DNA of 64,000 nucleotides from assembly GCA_033675265.1 (NCBI GenBank), contig JAUJYZ010000497.1, positions 1 to 64,000 of the forward strand, given 5' to 3'. Under the pieces are notes generated by a model. That model was not told where the DNA came from, did no database searches, and worked only from the letters and a program-made list of their open reading frames with translations. This document shows positions 11,541 to 21,844 of the stretch, in pieces. This stretch comes from Actinostola sp. cb2023 (Eukaryota; Cnidaria; Anthozoa; Actiniaria; Actinostolidae). Every line of letters starts with the position of its first letter. Within the stretch, counting starts at the first letter, position 1. A program made the position numbers and the translations under genes.

Positions 11541-12063
11541 AATCCTTGAAGTCTTTCGTTGCTACAATGTGTTACTTATTGACACTCGTTGAAAGAGTAC
11601 TGAACATTAGTTCACTGAACCGAAACTTTTAGCTGACTTAGAAATGGCAAGTCGCGCGAGCGTTCGGCCTTCTCCGCTCAGCGTGCCTTCTTCGTCATGC
11701 TTCGGAGATGGAAGTTTTGTGATTACAATGTTTGTACAGAGCTTCTGAGTTCTTTTGTCACCGGGGAATCAGCGTCGAATGAATGATTCACTGGGGGTTT
11801 ACTGATGCAATAAATCACGATGGTAATTTATGGATGAAATTAATTTGGCGGCTCGCAAGCGGAGATATTACTTCAAATCAAACGGAAAAAGTTTCCTATA
11901 AAATAAAACTTCCGTCTGATCAAGTATGTTAAGGCCTGGGTTTTGGGCCTTCTTGAGAATTCGCGTTTTGTTCAATAACTCAGCCAACATTTGTTATGTT
12001 TAAACGAAAACTAGTGCATACATTGGATTTGGGGTCCTTAGCTTTTTAGTGCAAAGCTTTTTA

Positions 12064-12447
12064 TGATCACGTGACCTATGACGTCATTACATTGGAAAAC
12101 AGAAAAATAGCTCGTTGGTGGCGAGTTCAAGTAGGAAATTCTAACAAATACCTTAAATATATTTCTCTCCCAGTGCTTTATAGATTGTTGTTTGGTGTGG
12201 GTGGCTCTTTTTTGTTTTTAAAGAGAATTTGAATAAAAATGATTTTGATTATCTGGTCACGTGACCTGTTTTTACCCCATATCTCCTTATAAAAAGAAAT
12301 GAAAGTCACCCATTCCGAACGACAATCTATAAAGCACTTACAACGAAATAGCTTTAAGGTACTAGCTAGAATTTATCACTTGAACTCGCCACCAACGGCT
12401 TAAAATGATTGTGTGTTGCTTTTATCTCTCTAACTGGTCACGTGACC
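12064..12447. mobile_element. Fold-back with CACGTGAC-bearing flanks
   Basis: The arms 12113-12204 (cgttggtggcgagttcaagt...) and about 12308-12397 (...cttgaactcgccaccaacg) are imperfect reverse complements. Sites containing cacgtgacc occur outside the left arm (12068), in the loop (about 12258) and right of the right arm (about 12440). A comparable layout with gtcacgtgac motifs is seen in the larger fold-back at 57704-58351. Confidence 0.65.
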
Positions 12448-12699
12448 ACCCCTAATGCAAATGTTTTGAGCTAATGTTTTTTTGACTTTTCAATTTTTAA
12501 TTTTTTTGCACTCAACATTTCTAGCAGGTGTTTTAAAACTCAAGTGTTGTCATTTTTAGACAGTGATTGATTTGGTCGATGTTTTCTTGTTCTATTCAGT
12601 TTCTTTCTTCCAGTGTCAAGCCAACAAATAGTACCTTCTTTTGACATTCGATTCACTTCTTGAAGTGCCGTACGTGTTCGAGGTCGACTGTTCTTAAAA

Positions 12700-12860
12700 A
12701 TTCGGGGTGTTTCTTGGTGTTGCAATCTGCATTGTATTCTTGGTTAGGTTTCTTTGTATGCAGGGTATTGTTTTGGTTCAAGTTCATTCTTCTCATCCTC
12801 TGTGTTCATTGTCTAACGTCATCTGGTGTTCTGCAACACCAAGAAACCTCCAAAATTCGT
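12700..12860. repeat. Short inverted pair
   Basis: ggtgtttcttggtgttgcaa near 12707 is complementary to ctgcaacaccaagaaacctc near 12832. The overlapping short open frames on both strands have no recognisable content. Confidence 0.5.
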
Positions 12861-13593
12861 AAGAGCAATCGAGTGCATTGTGACGGCTCATTCACACTGA
12901 AATGTTTCGAAATGTAATACTTTTTTAATTTTAATTATTCAGTCTGTGTTTGAAACTGAGTCCTTGGACGATACTGGCAATATATGCAATATCAGAAAAC
13001 AAATGACACTCACGGAAAGGATAAAAAATATTGATTCCAATAACAAAATAATAAAAATTAAAAAGATTAAATAGCCATGACGGGAAACTGTAAATCCTGA
13101 CACCAAAATTTAATATTTTTTGGAAAACTGTAAATGTTGAACCGGCTTGAAATGGCTTCCGAACTCTTTGGTAAACAAATGGATGTGATAAACGTATACT
13201 GGTACTTGAGTTTTAGTTTCGGTTCTTGGACTAGAGTATACACTTGTGGATTATTCTGAACTGAACTGAGAGCTCTGAGAAGTTTCATTCCCGTTTCATT
13301 CAGATCTTATAGTGAATTAATAAATGAATATAAACTGCATTTTTAATAATTTTTTATAAATAATTCTTAATCAATCTTAAAAAATTATAACTTACTTTAA
13401 TACTGAATTAAATACGACTGTATTGGAATTGTAAAGCGTTGTTGAACTTTTGGTATTGACGCTATATAAAATATATATTATTTATTATTATTATATTATT
13501 ACTTAGGAAGCTATAGTTATAGCTAGGCAAGTCATAGTAAAACTGGTTTTCTCAGTATTGTAATAATACTCCAGTTTCGCGTTGTTTAGAGAT

Positions 13594-13787
13594 GACCGCT
13601 GTCCATGACAAAAGACGCATTTGTACAGGCTTAGCCTCGATTCAGAAAACAATCCGTGCAATTCAAAAATGTTTCTATTGTTTCATGTCAACATTTGTTC
13701 GTGTTCTTGTTGATATTTGTGAATAATTTACACTGACTCGAGGCTAACCCTGTACAAATGCGTCTGGTGTCAATAAGTACAGCGGTT
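13594..13787. mobile_element. Small TIR element
   Basis: accgctgtccatgacaaaag...cctcga on the left is the imperfect reverse complement of tcgaggctaac...tacagcggt on the right. The best-matched part is agacgcatttgtacaggctt. About 100 bp of non-coding interior. Confidence 0.75.
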
Positions 13788-13883
13788 TTACAGCGGGATC
13801 TGTGAACGCGAAAAGGGACTATTATGGTAACATCAGAATATATACATAACTCTTGGGTGGGTGTACTGACCTTAAGACTATTT

Positions 13884-13960
13884 CAGTGGCGGATCCAGGG
13901 GGGTCGAGAGGGGGGGGTTTCCGAACCCCCCTGTCATACCTGAGGTCAGGAACCGCCCCA
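13884..13960. mobile_element. hAT-like terminus, orphan fragment
   Basis: cagtggcggatccagggggg followed by a GA/G-rich stretch and gaaccccc resembles the terminal sequence of hAT-type elements common in animal genomes (family recall). No matching far end was found nearby. Confidence 0.4.
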
Positions 13961-14076
13961 TCTCTAGAAGAGCGTGAGTTTTTTTCCTAGCGACATCGAG
14001 TATGGAAAGTCTGAGGCTTTAAATGTTGCTCAACAAGGAATTAAAATTTGTGATGTTTACAATAAAAAAATAACAA

Positions 14077-14402
14077 TGAGGGTTTATCACGTAATTTCAA
14101 AACTTACAGGAGACATAGGACAAAAAAATGATTAGCATAGCTGGAAAGAGCTCGTTGAAATGAGTAAAAATGTGAAGTTTGGAAAAGATCGCTTCACAAC
14201 TTGCGAAGATATGAATTTTAAAAAATCGAAATTTTGTATGAAAACCTTTGTTGGTAGGCAAGAGTTGCCTACCAGCGTAAATTTCCAAAGGTTTTCATAT
14301 TTTAATATTTAAAAATATGATGAAATTAAATATGAAATTTTTACTAATTTCAACGAGCTCTTTCCAGCTATGATAATCATTTTACGTGATAAACCCTCAT
14401 TG
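14077..14402. mobile_element. Fold-back just upstream of GPCR 1
   Basis: aatgagggtttatcacgtaa at the left is the reverse complement of ttacgtgataaaccctcatt at the right end, and the complementarity continues through gctggaaagagctcgttgaa. An inner pair around aggcaactcttgcct forms a second hairpin. It ends about 40 bp before the splice acceptor of the GPCR exon. Confidence 0.8.
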
Positions 14403-14430
14403 AATAAAAATGTAAAAGTGTTACATTATT

Positions 14431-14446
14431 ATTGTTTTTGTTTCAG
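14431..14446 (+). promoter_or_regulatory. Probable splice acceptor of the GPCR 1 coding exon
   Basis: A pyrimidine-rich tract ending tttttgtttcag lies 44 bp before the GPCR ATG. It suggests that the single coding exon is joined to an upstream untranslated exon that I could not place. Confidence 0.55.
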
Positions 14447-14490
14447 CTGATACCTATTTACAGTGCACAGCAAAACCGCCCTAAGAGTTG

Positions 14491-15630
14491 ATGGATGCCA
14501 TGACAAATGGCACTAGTGCCCCACCACCTCCCGTCTCCAAGTTGGTGGTGGTGAAAAGAGTTGCCTACTTTATCATCGCCATCACAGCGATCCTTGGCAA
14601 TCTACTGGTTGCGACGTACTTCTACCAAAACCGAAAAGTACTCTTGAAGAAGACGTACTACGTAATACTATTAGCTTTATCTCTGACAGACATCATGACG
14701 GCCATATTTTTAATCGCCACGCCCGCATTCCTGTTTGACAGCGGTATGCAAGAACCGACCAATAGAATCGCACTGTTGATATACTGCAAAGTCTTATGGG
14801 GCCGTTTGCTTCTCTTCATCTTCGGTGTCGCGTCGGTTTACCTCATTCTGTTACTGACGGTCGACCGCTGGATAGCAGTCGTCAAGTATACCAAGTACAA
14901 GACTCTGATGAACAGAGGGAGAGTGATCAAAGGCATCGCATTGTCGTACTTTTTGGGGGTTCTTTTCATTCTTCCAAGTCACCCAAACGTGAAGGTATAC
15001 CCTGACAGACCATCAGGCCAGAAATGCAGCTTTGTGGGAACCCCTCATCTGAAAGTAACAGTGACGATCAACTTTTTTGGCAAAGCCGTGTTCCCCTTCC
15101 TCGCTGTGGCCGTCATGTACGCACAGATCGTCTACAAGATAAAGGTTACGTCAGGCGTAATGAACCAGCAACAGTCAAACAAGGAGCATCGCAAGCGAAT
15201 CACCCGAATCGCGTTCATTTCATCCTTTGCGATCTTATTCTGTTGGCTGCCAAACCAGATCAATCTTCTGTTGTTCGCCTACCAAATGTCATCCGTCCAG
15301 TCCTCGTTCCACGACTTCACCGTTGGGCTGGTGTTCTTGACATCGTGCATCAACCCATTCCTCTATGGTCTTACAAGCAAGAAGTTCAGAAAGGGATACG
15401 TGAACACGCTCCAAAGCTTTACCTCATGCACACAAACAGTGTCCGTGACGGCAAGCAGTTCTCAGGTTGGACCGGCTTGCGAGAGATCGGCTCCCAGAGA
15501 TGATGACGTGAAGCAGGACCAAGGATGTTCGATGACCAAATTCGCTATGAGCCCGCTCGCCTCCACTGTCCCGACCAAACCGGTCTCACCAGCTGAAAAC
15601 CCAGACAATCAAGGTTTTGATATGATTTGA
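14491..15630 (+). CDS. Class A (rhodopsin-family) G-protein-coupled receptor, 379 aa
   Basis: Complete single-exon seven-transmembrane receptor of the plasma membrane, expected to couple an extracellular ligand to heterotrimeric G proteins. Seen in order: a short N-terminus with an N-G-T glycosylation site; TM1 with the GN pair (ILGNLLV); TM2 with LSLTD carrying the conserved Asp; a Cys before TM3 (IYCKVLWG); DRW at the end of TM3 in place of DRY; a Cys in the second extracellular loop (GQKCSF); TM6 CWLP; TM7 NPFLY; then a Lys/Arg-rich helix 8. The Ser/Thr-rich tail of about 80 residues could be phosphorylated. I start at ATG 14491; the open frame reaches three bases further to a TTG, which I reject. 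TM4 lacks the usual Trp. Ligand unknown; cnidarian class A receptors commonly lack clear orthologues. AATAAA occurs at 15795-15800. Confidence 0.93.
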   Translation: MDAMTNGTSAPPPPVSKLVVVKRVAYFIIAITAILGNLLVATYFYQNRKVLLKKTYYVILLALSLTDIMTAIFLIATPAFLFDSGMQEPTNRIALLIYCKVLWGRLLLFIFGVASVYLILLLTVDRWIAVVKYTKYKTLMNRGRVIKGIALSYFLGVLFILPSHPNVKVYPDRPSGQKCSFVGTPHLKVTVTINFFGKAVFPFLAVAVMYAQIVYKIKVTSGVMNQQQSNKEHRKRITRIAFISSFAILFCWLPNQINLLLFAYQMSSVQSSFHDFTVGLVFLTSCINPFLYGLTSKKFRKGYVNTLQSFTSCTQTVSVTASSSQVGPACERSAPRDDDVKQDQGCSMTKFAMSPLASTVPTKPVSPAENPDNQGFDMI

Positions 15631-15794
15631 AATACGGCGAGAGAATTGATCAGTATATAAGCATAGCTGGAGCCACATCGCGGTCAAACGTCTGCGCATG
15701 TGCGAACTTTCTTCTGCATCAACAATAAGGAAGAATGTAAAAACCATTTTGGCTAGCCAAACGTATATACAAACTCCAATAACGATTTTTGATA

Positions 15795-15800
15795 AATAAA
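15795..15800 (+). terminator. Polyadenylation signal of GPCR 1
   Basis: AATAAA about 165 bp after the GPCR stop codon, the first such hexamer downstream. Confidence 0.5.
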
Positions 15801-16650
15801 AAAGTAAAAAGGTAAACTTGTAGTTTATAGAAAATAAGATAATCTTTAACTTGTGGAATTTTAGAGCTTAACTTTGAAGTAATTTGTTTTACTTTCGGTG
15901 TTTTCAGACATTTGACCGTGGTGTGAGCTGCAGCTGCCTTGAACTGAACTAATAGTTAATACAACTCTAAATATTGCCGCATTATTGAGTATGAAACAGA
16001 TTTTGCAAGAACATCGTAGGTAGAATCCCTTTGATATTGGACTGATTGCATGTAATCATTCTGAAGAAAACATCATATGAAAATGGAAACTAAAACACCA
16101 ATCACCGCCAACTCCATGTCCTTCACCTTTCCGCTCTAATCCTCCCTTCCCACCACCTTTCCACTACAAAAATCAGGTACTATGCCAAGAAATCCCCTAT
16201 TAAAATGTGCTGTTTGCTCGGCCAGCTTTTCTACTACCATATTTGGACATTGTACTTACCATATTTGAAATCCCTGTAAATATGTTTCGCTTAAAAGTAC
16301 GATTTCAGTATCGAAAAATCCATCCAAACTTACAGCAACTCGAGTAAATGATTGTAAACTTTGTCGGCCATTTTGTAACACGGTCAAAAAGACTGGGAAA
16401 AGCTATTAAATAGAGGGTGACCGCTAAACTCGTGCCCAGTCTCCTTAAGACGGTCCAACACAGATTTTTTGATAGACATTACTGTGCACGCTATACTACT
16501 CCGTTAATGTTACTTGAGCGTAATATTCATTCATTCTCTAAATGGTTGTCAAGCCTAAAAAAAGCCATTGTTCCACGAAAAAGGTTCGACTTGTGATCCA
16601 AACAATCCGTAGATGCTTTGCGGTTACGATTCGAACCCAGTCTTCTACTC
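15801..16650. other. No gene recognised
   Basis: Sequence 3' of GPCR 1 with no long open frame and no clear repeat. Confidence 0.5.
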
Positions 16651-16653
16651 TAT

Positions 16654-16834
16654 GTTCAATAGGCCATTTCCGAGTTCCTTTTATCTCTGTTTCAAAACGA
16701 GTCTACCGGCGAAACCTGTCATATGAAAATTAGCTTTATTTACATGAAAAAGGAACAATTATTTGCATAAGAAAGGTTTCGCACGTAGACTCGTTTTGAA
16801 ACAGAGATAAAAGGAACTCGGAAATGGACTATTA
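16654..16834. mobile_element. Fold-back element, arms of about 65 bp
   Basis: aataggccatttccgagttc...gagtctac and gtagactcg...gaactcggaaatggactatt are reverse complements with few differences. The loop contains (aaggaacaatta)-type AT sequence. No gene. Confidence 0.8.
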
Positions 16835-17299
16835 CCTGCGCGTATCACAAAGGTGCGATCGCTGAGAATCATGGGAGTTTAGATGTTGTCAAGATGACAA
16901 CGAAACGTCGTTCACTCATATCTTTAATATTCATTGTAAAATAATGTTGGACTCAGGTTTTTCTAGTTGTAGATAGCACTAACTGGCCAAACTGCAGGAG
17001 AAATCCTCTGATTATCTAATGAATTGTTTGTGCTATTTACGCTATGCATTCTTTGAACAGGTGGATCTATCAGTATAATAAATTCCTGAATTCTTGTGTC
17101 TGTTGAATATCGTTTAAAAGTGTTTAAATGGGGCTCAGAGAAGGAGAAGAGCTGAAAGCTTATCAATATGCTTTTTTACAAATAATTTTTCCCAAAAAAA
17201 GAAGAAATATGTAAACAATTCCAAAAAAGAAAACAAACAAGCAATAACAAAACAATACAAAACAAAAAAGAAAGAAAGAATGAACAAAACAAAAAAACG

Positions 17300-17425
17300 T
17301 GTCACGGCTGGGACTCGAACCCTGGACCCCCAGGTTCAAAAGAAATGAATGCCGGTAATTTATCCAAAAGAAGGCCCATACTCCCAGACGTTATGCTGAA
17401 TCACCGTATTTTACGCATAGGATGA
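17300..17425 (-). mobile_element. Degenerate tRNA-like sequence
   Basis: On the minus strand ggtccagggttcgagtccca is a good T-arm and B-box with the 3' acceptor strand ccgtgac. About 95 nt upstream, acggtgattcagcataacgt looks like a degraded 5' acceptor and D arm. The spacing is too long for a tRNA without an intron, so it is a tRNA-derived repeat or pseudogene. A second B-box-like stretch (ccgggatcgattcctcgctg) lies near 17797. Confidence 0.45.
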
Positions 17426-17485
17426 AGATTTCCCCCATCCGCGCTATCCGGGGCTAACACCAATCAGCTTAGTAGTCAAAGAAGG

Positions 17486-17606
17486 AGCAGCCTGCGTGGC
17501 GGCCCAAAGGGTACGAATCGGAGGGACTAGGGATCGGAAGGGATCGGAGGGGGAAGGATCTCTAGTCCCTCCGATCCGTTCCCTTTGGGCCGCCACGCAG
17601 GCTAAA
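17486..17606. mobile_element. Fold-back element
   Basis: agcctgcgtggcggcccaaa...ggagggactag on the left is the reverse complement of ctagtccctcc...tttgggccgccacgcaggct on the right, with a GGATCGGA-rich loop. GC-rich compared with the surroundings. Confidence 0.85.
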
Positions 17607-17987
17607 GAAGGAGGGAACAGTCGGATCCTAGGCCAACTGAATAACTGCCCCGCACCACTCTAGGCTATCGTGCACGCTTGTTGATTTGGAGAACAAAATA
17701 ACCTAGTGTATCTTGTGAATGGACTGTCTATTGTTGTGCAAATTACTATGGTCCCGTGCCTCGCACTGAAACACAGCGCTTTAGAATCACATGGGCCGGG
17801 ATCGATTCCTCGCTGCACCGAATGTTTGTTTTTTTACTGTTTGTTTTTGTAAGAACATTTTTATACTCACAAATGATTATAAATTTCTAACTTGTGATCT
17901 TGTAGATTATTGTGAATAAATATCGTAGAATTTAGCACACATGGATGACACATAGATGACAAATATCTCGTTCTGTTTTGTGTTTGC

Positions 17988-18213
17988 AAAAAACGTTGGC
18001 ATCTGAAATCTGAATCTGAAATCTGAATCTGTGACCTAAAAACACTCGTAGCCACACTATTCGCCAACGCAGGTCTTCGCCTAAAGGTCGTGGCATATTC
18101 CAGTAATTACAAGATATATAGATCACAACTCATTTTTGTGCATTACAATCCCTCTCGGTGTCAGATTTCAGATTCAGATTCAGATTTCAGATGCCAACGT
18201 TTTTTGAAATAGG
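17988..18213 (-). mobile_element. TIR element with transposase N-terminal remnant, copy 2
   Basis: Reverse-orientation copy of the element at 4025-4284. It has the same CTGAAAT-rich inverted repeats and the same interior; on the minus strand it reads CNYWNMPRPLGEDLRWRIVW followed by LRVFLGH before entering the inverted repeat. The two copies differ at several codons (K/E, Q/R). The left outer terminus is shortened relative to copy 1. Confidence 0.7.
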
Positions 18214-18320
18214 TCATAGACGCACGCGAGTGGCATGAGGCGTAGCCCTGAGTGCGACTCTAGTTTGTTAGAGAGTTCTTTATATTTTCTCGAGTGCGTC
18301 TATAACTCTATGGCACGCAC
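18214..18320. mobile_element. Possible fold-back related to the one at 22801-22990
   Basis: catagacgcacgcgagtggc and ctcgagtgcgtctataactc form an imperfect inverted pair. The internal atgaggcgtagcc...gagtgc string is shared with the element at 22801-22990. Confidence 0.45.
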
Positions 18321-18339
18321 GGACGCGTGTTGACTAATT

Positions 18340-19836
18340 ACTAAATCTAATATGGCGGCATCTTGAAACCACAATATGTTCTGCAAAGTAGAGGATTATA
18401 TGGAACCAGACGTTGTACAATAGATAGAGAGATGTTTGGCTGTGCTGAATATTGAGCCGTTCTTCAGCTTCATCAAATCTTCCTCTTCAATTGGTGGATT
18501 GTGAGTAGTGTTTTGCTTGCCTTATGTACATCATACTAACAATCTGTGCGTCGAGCTTTTGATTTGATTCTTGAAATCGAGGATCTTTAGCAATTCTCTA
18601 TTCAATGGTGATTGGCCGGCTTAGGTATTGTTCAACTCCGTGTCTAAAACTCAGCCAACAGAGTTGATTCAGCTTTAGTCTTCGCCAGTTTTGGACCTCA
18701 GTTGATTGTCGAGTTGACCGATTGCCATCTTTTTCAGGGGTGTGTTAATTTTCGTGATTTTTGGAAACTGAGATCCTTTTCTTCGCGAAAATTATCAACT
18801 AATAAATTTATATTTAAATGTTAATCCATCGTGGAAAAAAAGTTAAGATATGACGTGAGCGTACAACCCATGGGGAATTAGCTATAGTTATATTTATAAT
18901 TAGTATATTACGCGCGCTTTGATTGGTCGAGGGTCGTGTGTTATTAGAGTACAGGTCCCGGTTGCACGAATAGCATCGTCAATATTAAGCCGAAGTTCAC
19001 AACACTTTTCAGACTAGCTAAGTTTGATCTGTTCTCTCAGAAAATGATGCCCACTTGTGCTAGTTTCTTATTGAATTAGTTTTACGGACTTGGTCCCAGT
19101 CCCCTGCTCGTTTTGATAATGGCTAATGGTTAAAACATTCGGACCCAGTCTTCCAATGTTTTTTTATTTATTTTTATTTATTATTTTATTTTATTTTTTA
19201 TAATTTACTTTATTTTTATTTGACATAATATCTTAATATTACAATACAAAAATGTAAGCTATAATACTAATACAATGTATTTGCCACAGACTGGGTCGAG
19301 GAAATTAAAACATATTGTACTCTTCTTAAAACTATTAAAAATTATCGCAAGTCTGATGTCTCTACGACCTTTTGGAAAAAGTATTTTGAAATTAAAAAGA
19401 TCAAATCTTTCCATCAACTTGCAAAGAGTTCCATAATATTAAAGGAAGCCACAATGTCAAACGGAACGAGCGCCATGACGAAGCATTCCACATTAGTTTC
19501 TCTTGTTTGTACTTCCAACAACACGCTGCCAACATGGCCATTGCGTCTTTGTACTTTTATTAAAGATTTAAAAATCTCCTAGGCTTGATTGCAAACCAGC
19601 AAATATAAATATTAAAAAAACGGTAACCACCGGAAACTCAAACAGTTTTCTACTCAAACGTGTCAACCTCGTTCCCAGGCCCTCTCATAGTTTACAATTT
19701 TTTATCTATATTATTTATAAATTTTTTGATATTTTATTGATGAATTTATTATTATTACTATTATTATTATTATTTATATATTTTTACAAAGAAAACACAT
19801 ATAGGTGACTTACATAATCCACGAGTAAGATTAACA
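18340..19836. other. No gene recognised
   Basis: AT-rich stretch with T/A-rich low-complexity tracts at about 19160-19260 and 19735-19790. No supported exon. Confidence 0.5.
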
Positions 19837-20012
19837 AATTGACATCACTTTTTTATGCGTCTGTCCTCTTATTGATGATAAAATTCGTCATAACATTGTC
19901 AAAGTAGTGTGGATCCACGAGGCGATAGCCAAGTACGCATACTACTTTGACAATGTTATGACGAATTTTATCATCAATAAGAGGACAGACGCATAAAAAA
20001 GTGATGTCAATT
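19837..20012. mobile_element. Fold-back, 72-bp arms, nearly perfect
   Basis: The left arm 19837-19908 (aattgacatcacttttttat...) is an essentially exact reverse complement of 19941-20012, with a ~32-bp loop. A third partial copy of the arm (atgcgtctgtcctcttgttg) occurs at about 20127, next to gcgcgcgctggctccatgcg. Confidence 0.88.
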
Positions 20013-20417
20013 GTTTTTTTACAATAACAAAATCGTGAAAAATGAATAGATCAACACAGAAATAACTTGCAAAGGAAAACTGTTTCAAGCGCGCGCTGGC
20101 TCCATGCGCGAGCGATTCGTCATTCTATGCGTCTGTCCTCTTGTTGATGATAAAAATTAACCAATCAGCGCGCGAGATTACACAGTGTTATTGTAAAACA
20201 TAGCTTGGCAACTAAAGTTCGTTACAACAATTTCACATTAATCTACTTGATGATGTTCGATCGTGTAAGTGTTGAACTAATGAGTTATGAGTAGTAATTG
20301 AACTGAATGTATAATCACAAGTATGATTCAGTTTCAGACCAAATTTGCAAGGCCACAATGTTCATTTACTAGTTTATAATATCCATTTTGAAATCTTTTC
20401 AAACACACTCTTTATTA

Positions 20418-20476
20418 GCCTGATTTTTCAGACGGCGTATGACTTATGACACATGAGTCATCTGAAAAATCAGGCT
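20418..20476. repeat. Short inverted repeat
   Basis: agcctgatttttcagacg near 20418 is complementary to the stretch ending ctgaaaaatcaggct at 20476. Confidence 0.7.
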
Positions 20477-20497
20477 AACTCTTTATATTTATGTGGC

Positions 20498-20635
<138 letters not shown>

Positions 20636-20782
20636 TTTGATGACTGAAGCACAAATTGCAAATTGTCTTTTGTCCTGGTCTCCTTTCATTTGATTGGTTC
20701 ATTTTTTTTAAGAGTCTGCATTGTGATTGGTTAAAAAAATGATGCAATTAATAATCCAAATTAGTGAGATTAATATGCTTAA

Positions 20783-21095
20783 AGGCCTTGTTACACGGTG
20801 AAACTTTTTCGTGAAACGGTGCGAGACAGGTTTCACAAAGAGTTTCACCGTGTAACATGGTCGTTTTCAGGAAACTTTTTCGAATTTGCGTTGCGAGACA
20901 GTTTCATGAAAAGTAGAACTTCAATCTTTCTACTTTTTCGTGAAACTCGAAGCAAAAACGTTTCATAAAACCAGCCATTGCACCGTGTAACACACCTCGT
21001 GAAACTTGTTTCAGCAAACATGTTACACGGTGAAACTGTCTTGCACTGTTTCACGAAAAAGTTTCACGAAAAAGTTTCACCGTGTAACAAGGCCT
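20783..21095. mobile_element. 313-bp MITE, TIR AGGCCTTGTTACACGG, TSD TAA
   Basis: Ends AGGCCTTGTTACACGGTGAA and TTCACCGTGTAACAAGGCCT are exact inverted repeats, flanked on both sides by TAA (20780-20782 and 21096-21098). The interior reiterates gtttcacgaaaaagtttca in both orientations. A three-base T-A-A duplication with such ends is typical of PIF/Harbinger-derived MITEs. Non-coding. A relative is at 42029-42535. It sits about 100 bp outside the kinase transposon. Confidence 0.85.
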
Positions 21096-21193
21096 TAAAT
21101 CGCACCAGTTTTACCCAATCACATTGCAGAAAACACTTGCCGGATTTCGAAATGAATATGATTAAGTGTGACATCACTGCTGCTGTAGTACTA

Positions 21194-21821
21194 CGGCCGA
21201 GAGCAGTCACTCAAAGTCGAAATGCCGTTTACGCTAAAGACAAACTGACGAGTTCTTCTTTTGCGAATTTTCGCTTTATCGACTTTGACTTTGACTCACT
21301 TTTGCCTTTCGCTTTCATCGACTTTGCCTTTACTCACTTTCGTTTTATCGACTCTGCCTTTATTCACTTTCGCTTTGCTCACTTTGTCTTTGCTCACTTT
21401 CGCTTTGCTCACTTTGCCTTTACTCACTTTCGCTTTGCTCACTTTGTCTTTGCTCACTTTGTCTTTGCTCGCTTTCGCTTTGCTCACTTTGTCTTTGCTC
21501 ACTTTGTCTTTGCTCACTTTGTCTTTGCTCACTTTGTCTTTTGCTTTGCTCACTTTGTCTTTGCTCAGTTTGTCTTTGCTCACTTTCGCTTTGCTCACTT
21601 TGTCTTTGCTCACTTTGTCTTTGCTCGCTTTCGCTTTGCTCACTTTGTCTTTGCTCACTTTGTCTTTGCTCACTTTGTCTTTGCTCGCTTTCGCTTTGCT
21701 CACTTTGTCTTTGCTCACTTTGTCTTTGCTCACTTTGCCTTCACCGGCCGAGAACGGTCAATCAATCATCAATGGAATAAAATCAACAAGGCGTTACTAG
21801 TTTCACCACAGGTAACCCAAA
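21194..21821 (+). repeat. Left terminal inverted repeat of the kinase transposon
   Basis: 628 bp matching 32180-32780 in reverse complement. It has a unique outer part (about 21194-21260), a 15-bp-unit minisatellite (21261-21735; units ctttgtctttgctca, ctttcgctttgctca, ctttgcctttactca) and a unique inner part of ~85 bp (tcaccggccgagaacggtca to ggtaacccaaa). The unit order and number differ from the right end. Open frames such as FAHFVFAHF are repeat artefacts. The inner part lies 23 bp before the integrase ATG and probably carries its promoter. Confidence 0.9.
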
Positions 21822-21844
21822 TAACTATTACAGAACTTAACAAG

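Noticed and set aside
14488..14490. TTG as start of GPCR 1
   Set aside because: An ATG follows immediately at 14491, and animal nuclear genes rarely start at TTG.
14796..15503. Two further plus-strand frames inside GPCR 1
   Set aside because: Alternate-frame shadows of the receptor coding sequence.
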